From an uncultured Clostridia bacterium (lineage in GTDB: Bacteria > Bacillota > Clostridia > Christensenellales > UBA1242): a DNA stretch of 39,448 nucleotides. The notes under the pieces were generated by a model. The model searched no databases. It saw only the letters and a list, made by a program, of their open reading frames with translations, and was not told the origin of the DNA. Positions 36,749 through 39,448 of the stretch are shown here, in pieces. Both the position numbers and the translations under genes were made by a program. Every line of letters begins with the position of its first letter. Positions within the stretch are counted from its first letter, which is position 1. Where the stretch lies: positions 132,093 to 171,540 of the forward strand of contig CALVYQ010000003.1 in assembly GCA_944372335.1 (NCBI GenBank). The letters are read 5' to 3'.

Positions 36749-37285
36749 TTATCTCTTTTTATTTTCTTGCCTAACTCTGCCAATAACAAAATCACCTATA
36801 GCTGTATCCTTTGTGACAGTTGTTCCAGCACAGATATATGTTTTATCAGCAATCGTCACCGGTGCTACAATATTGACATTACAACCAATAAAGACATCAT
36901 CTCCAATTTTACTTCTTCTCTTCACCTTGCCATCATAATTTGCAAAAATAACTCCACAGCCGATATTGACACGCTTGCCTATATCCGCATCTCCAACATA
37001 AGATAGGTGTGGAACTTTTGAAAATTCGCCGATAGTTGAATTTTTAATCTCTACAAAAGCACCAATCTTTGCTCCATTTTTGATGTAAGAGCCCTTTCTT
37101 AAATTGACATAAGGGCCAATTTTGACATCATCTTCAATAGTACACTCTATGATATAACTATCTTTAATTTCCACATTATCACCTATCACAGAATTTTCAA
37201 TAACAGAATTTCCTAGAATTTTAGTTCCCTTACCGATAGTGCAATTACCAACAATTTTGACGTTTTTATCAATAAAATTTTCCAT
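36749..37285 (-). CDS. Stand-alone GlmU C-terminal-type left-handed beta-helix acyltransferase
   Basis: 178 residues made of hexapeptide repeats. The order matches the acetyltransferase half of GlmU, which makes N-acetylglucosamine-1-phosphate for cell-wall precursors: GPYVNLRKGS (57-66), VEIKNSTIGEFSKVPHLSYVGDADIG (78-103), VNIGCGVIFANYDG (106-119), APVTIADKTYICAGTTVTKD (141-160) and IGRVRQ. Positions equivalent to E. coli GlmU Arg333, Lys351, His363, Tyr366, Asn386, Tyr387 and Arg440 appear kept (Arg63, Lys81, His93, Tyr96, Asn116, Tyr117, Arg170). The N-terminal uridylyltransferase domain is absent and no partner for it lies in the window. It starts 31 bp after the 100-residue gene and is probably co-transcribed with it. 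Activity as a split GlmU is inferred. Confidence 0.85.
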   Translation of the reverse strand: MENFIDKNVKIVGNCTIGKGTKILGNSVIENSVIGDNVEIKDSYIIECTIEDDVKIGPYVNLRKGSYIKNGAKIGAFVEIKNSTIGEFSKVPHLSYVGDADIGKRVNIGCGVIFANYDGKVKRRSKIGDDVFIGCNVNIVAPVTIADKTYICAGTTVTKDTAIGDFVIGRVRQENKKR

Positions 37286-37316
37286 ATAGTGATATATGAA
37301 AAGTAAAGCTATTTTG

Positions 37317-37619
37317 TTAACAACTTCGCTCCATTATGATTTCATTTTTAAAACGATTATATTTATCAATTGTTGCTAATAGATATCTTTCTCTCTGTTC
37401 GCTATCTAAAGATTTTAAAACTTTATCATCCATCAAAAAATGAATAGGATTAAAAATTTCATCATCTCTATCCAATAGATACTCCACCTTTTCTTTAAAC
37501 GCATCGTCTTTAAATGATATAATTTTTATCTTAGAATGTAAATTTTCTTTGGTATCTTTGCCTAGTAATTTATTTTTTGCTCTCAGTGCAAAGTTCTTTA
37601 AAATGTCGTTATTTTTCAT
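37317..37619 (-). CDS. Small protein of unknown function
   Basis: 100 residues, soluble, charged and probably helical, with no motif I recognise. The N-terminus (LKNFALRAKNKLLGKDTKE) could form an amphipathic helix and resembles the start of the WG-repeat protein at 37795-38505. A perfect AAGGAGGT ribosome-binding site lies 8 nt before the ATG and a good promoter upstream, so it is expressed as a real gene. It is followed by the GlmU-type gene after 31 bp. Confidence 0.7.
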   Translation of the reverse strand: MKNNDILKNFALRAKNKLLGKDTKENLHSKIKIISFKDDAFKEKVEYLLDRDDEIFNPIHFLMDDKVLKSLDSEQRERYLLATIDKYNRFKNEIIMERSC

Positions 37620-37650
37620 CGCTTATACCTCCTTTTTTAACAACAAATAA

Positions 37651-37679
37651 ATTATATAATATATGAGGTAAAACGCCAA
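37651..37679 (-). promoter_or_regulatory. Promoter of the small protein / GlmU-type unit
   Basis: TTGGCG (37674-37679) and a perfect TATAAT (37651-37656) are 17 bp apart on the minus strand, followed by AAGGAGGT just ahead of the start codon at 37619. Confidence 0.75.
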
Positions 37680-37765
37680 AATGTATTTTGTTTAATTGTT
37701 ATTAATTATGTCGAATTATAGATATTTTTCAAATATTTATTTGTCACTTATTTACGAACAGAAAA

Positions 37766-37797
37766 ATAAAAAAATAAAGTATAAAAATTATACTTTA
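37766..37797 (-). terminator. Terminator of the WG-repeat protein unit
   Basis: TAAAGTATAA (37775-37784) and TTATACTTTA (37788-37797) form a perfect 10-bp stem that includes the stop codon. The minus strand continues with TTTTTTTATTTTT. Confidence 0.85.
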
Positions 37798-38505
37798 TAT
37801 TTCTCTAAATTCTTTACGAATATATTCCTTTTTTTCTTCCTTTTGAGCTGCTATATTTTGAGCTATAATAGCATCACGTACTTTTATAAGCTCTTCCTTT
37901 TCCTTTAATATTTTTGCCTTTTCTCTCTCTTGAGCAAGCTTTTCTTTTATTCCCTTTTTAAGATTAGAAACATATTCATAAAAATTCTTTCCTGTCTTTC
38001 CTGCTTCAATCTTTGCATTCAATCCATTTTCAATTTGGCATAGACAAGAAGCGATAAATTTTTCATCTTTAAAATATTTAGTTGCTAGTCTTTTAAATTC
38101 GCTTGGAGCAGTGTATAGTCTTTTCAAAATTTTTACTTCTTGAGAATCTTGATGCCACAAAGCACCCGTCTTATCTAAAATTCTACCCTTTCCGCCTTTT
38201 AACTCGACAAGTGCAAGTCCATCTTTAAAGGCGTTGGCATATTCAAATATCATCGGTAAAACTTCACCTTTCCTATTTACAAATACCCAATACCAATCAG
38301 CGCTGTTATATGAAGTATATATCCTCTTGCCTTTACTAGACACAGGTATTCTTGCCATATCCTCTATAAAGGATTCTTCTCTTACGCCATATTTTTTAAA
38401 TTGACGCTCTTTAAAACGCTCTGCCCTTTTTTGTTCAATAGTTTCCTTATCTCCGAACAACTTTTCCTTTACACCTGTTATAATTTTTCCTAAAAATGCG
38501 TTCAT
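37795..38505 (-). CDS. WG-repeat-like protein with coiled-coil C-terminus, unknown function
   Basis: 236 residues. A possible amphipathic helix (IITGVKEKLFGDKETIE, 8-24) is followed by a basic stretch. A segment at about 70-117 resembles WG repeats (WYWVFVNRKGEVLPMIFEY, then FKDGLALVELKGGKGRILDKTGALW), a beta repeat seen in many bacterial proteins of unclear role. The last roughly 70 residues are Lys/Glu-rich and likely coiled coil. There is no signal peptide. The ATG overlaps the stop of the upstream 233-residue gene by the ATGA arrangement, so translation is coupled. A hairpin terminator includes its stop codon. Function unknown; the pair may form a complex. Confidence 0.7.
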   Translation of the reverse strand: MNAFLGKIITGVKEKLFGDKETIEQKRAERFKERQFKKYGVREESFIEDMARIPVSSKGKRIYTSYNSADWYWVFVNRKGEVLPMIFEYANAFKDGLALVELKGGKGRILDKTGALWHQDSQEVKILKRLYTAPSEFKRLATKYFKDEKFIASCLCQIENGLNAKIEAGKTGKNFYEYVSNLKKGIKEKLAQEREKAKILKEKEELIKVRDAIIAQNIAAQKEEKKEYIRKEFREI

Positions 38506-39203
38506 TGTTTTCCTCCTTTGATTTTAACTTGATTGCATGATGCAAAACGCTTTTCTAATTTTGCTTCATAATTTTCAATATGCGAAGTCCCCATTTTCAA
38601 TTTCTGCATTTCAACATCAACTCTATCTTTTGAAAATCCGTTAGCCTCTAAATATTTTCTATATATTTTGTTTACTCCACCCGTGAAATTACTAGCTAAA
38701 GCAGAGCCATGAATGTTATGAACAAATCTTTCTCCATAACCCCTATCTAAACTTCTCCAACAGAATAATTTAAAATGCTTTTTCAAAGAACTAACCGCTT
38801 CGCTCATCAATTCATCACCATGTTCTTTTATAAGCTTATCAGAAAAAGTGGTAAAGAGCATAGGGCAGACAAGAAGATAATCTTTTAATTTTTCGATGTT
38901 TTCGTCACCAACATATTCTAGCTTGCTTTCTAAGTGTTTCTTGACAGGCACAACAGTCCCTTTTAAATCCACAGCAATACTATTGTTCGTCACTGGATCT
39001 AAAAACACCTCATTCCCTCTATTGCCATAGATGTCAAAATACTCTCCCTCAGAATCAAACTTTTCTTTTACGAAAACAACACCATTATTTAAACTTGGAC
39101 TTATTGAATAATATTCTGGATACACAGACTTGACAATTATTCTGGTGACAAAGTCGAGTGGATTGTCCATACCTCTTATTGCTAAATATTCTTGAAAATT
39201 CAT
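38502..39203 (-). CDS. Protein of unknown function, first gene of a two-gene unit
   Basis: 233 residues from the ATG at 39201-39203. The frame is open to an ATG at 39287, but a perfect sigma-A promoter lies between the two, so the longer start cannot be on the main transcript. GGGAGC stands just upstream of the chosen ATG. There is no signal peptide or membrane segment. Apparent features are a beta-rich middle (FDIYGNRGNEVFLDPVTNNSIAVDL) and a helical C-terminus with HNIHGSALASNFTGG and a Lys-rich end (VKIKGGKQ). I do not recognise a family. It is translationally coupled to the WG-repeat protein. Confidence 0.65.
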   Translation of the reverse strand: MNFQEYLAIRGMDNPLDFVTRIIVKSVYPEYYSISPSLNNGVVFVKEKFDSEGEYFDIYGNRGNEVFLDPVTNNSIAVDLKGTVVPVKKHLESKLEYVGDENIEKLKDYLLVCPMLFTTFSDKLIKEHGDELMSEAVSSLKKHFKLFCWRSLDRGYGERFVHNIHGSALASNFTGGVNKIYRKYLEANGFSKDRVDVEMQKLKMGTSHIENYEAKLEKRFASCNQVKIKGGKQ

Positions 39204-39224
39204 TTGCTCCCTCTGATTGCTTAT

Positions 39225-39253
39225 ATTATACGCCCAAACACCATGGTTGTCAA
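39225..39253 (-). promoter_or_regulatory. Perfect-consensus sigma-A promoter
   Basis: TTGACA (39248-39253), a 17-bp spacer and TATAAT (39225-39230) on the minus strand match the consensus at every position. It is followed by GGGAGC and the ATG at 39203, and fixes the start of the 233-residue gene. Confidence 0.9.
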
Positions 39254-39295
39254 TAGTGAATTTTAAGAAATCAGCAACAAATATCATTTATCCGA

Positions 39296-39311
39296 CAGTC
39301 TCGAAAGACTG
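39296..39311. other. Short stable hairpin, role unknown
   Basis: CAGTCT CGAA AGACTG is a perfect 6-bp stem; read on the minus strand its loop is TTCG. No T run follows on either strand and it lies upstream of the consensus promoter. It may be a processing or binding site, or chance. Confidence 0.35.
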
Positions 39312-39370
39312 CAGACTTCTCTTTATCTTCTAATCATACTTTTAATCACCAAAGACAAACAAAACACAAT

Positions 39371-39400
39371 AAAAAAAATCCACCGACCTAAGTCAGTGGA
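39371..39400 (-). terminator. Terminator of the gene entering from the right edge
   Basis: TCCACCGAC (39379-39387) and GTCAGTGGA (39392-39400) pair over 9 bp, with one wobble on the minus-strand RNA. Eight T residues follow on that strand. Confidence 0.8.
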
Positions 39401-39427
39401 ATTTTTCTAAATTAAATAGTTGAATTG

Positions 39428-39448
39428 TTAGTTACCAAGAACCTTAAT
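39428..39448 (-). CDS. C-terminal end of a gene beyond the window
   Basis: On the minus strand the last bases read IKVLGN and then TAA (39428-39430), 28 nt ahead of a strong terminator. The position of the stop relative to the hairpin is what supports it; six residues are too few to identify the product. Confidence 0.35.
   Translation of the reverse strand: MKVLGN

Noticed and set aside
38502-39287. Longer start for the 233-residue protein at 39287
   Set aside because: A perfect promoter at 39225-39253 lies inside that extension and the start at 39203 has a better ribosome-binding site.
39288-39427. tRNA or riboswitch in the right-end spacer
   Set aside because: No cloverleaf or conserved aptamer core could be traced; the only structures are one short hairpin and a terminator.

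Overview
The window comes from a low-GC Gram-positive (Bacillota) genome. Intergenic spacers are extremely AT-rich, Shine-Dalgarno sites are strong GGAGG types, and several promoters fit the sigma-A consensus closely. A yabP-yabQ-divIC-like cluster points to an endospore-forming Clostridia-type lineage. The combination of giant beta-helix/Flg_new surface proteins with housekeeping genes resembles uncultured gut Clostridia; that placement is inference. Almost everything is on the minus strand; only yabP, yabQ and the divIC-like gene are on the plus strand.

Layout in coordinate order. 1-9488 is one uninterrupted minus-strand reading frame for a giant secreted protein (at least 3162 residues; its C-terminus lies outside the window). 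It has its own promoter, next to a large nested inverted repeat in a 383-bp AT-rich spacer. 9840-15067 is one apparent operon reading right to left: a small two-helix membrane protein, dnaB, an anchored extracytoplasmic protein, a lipoprotein and gltX. It has a consensus promoter at one end and a hairpin terminator at the other. 15108-17070 is typA/bipA with its own promoter and terminator. 17117-28982 is a two-gene unit: a 3625-residue lipoprotein built from repeated Fn3-like modules with a GLUG-type beta-helix at its C-terminus, then a small type I membrane protein. 29177-30534 holds an RluA-type pseudouridine synthase followed by a ferritin-like protein that seems to have lost its metal ligands. 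30583-31422 is the plus-strand sporulation/division cluster, converging on a cvpA-family gene. 32220-36665 is a helicase-nuclease fusion (DUF4011-like region, SF1 helicase, Vsr/MTES_1575-like nuclease) with a downstream HAD nucleotidase, in one promoter-to-terminator unit. 36749-37679 has a 100-residue unknown protein and a stand-alone GlmU-type acyltransferase domain. 37766-39253 is a two-gene unit of unknown function, one protein with WG-like repeats, behind a perfect consensus promoter. A partial gene with a strong terminator enters from the right edge.

The housekeeping genes serve translation (gltX, typA, rluA), replication (dnaB) and cell-wall precursor synthesis (glmU-like). More than half of the window (about 20.4 kb) is spent on two giant exported proteins that share a beta-helix entry module. 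The strongest candidates for undescribed biology are those two proteins with the small membrane partner, the helicase-nuclease/nucleotidase pair as a possible antiphage unit, and the two-gene unit at the right end.
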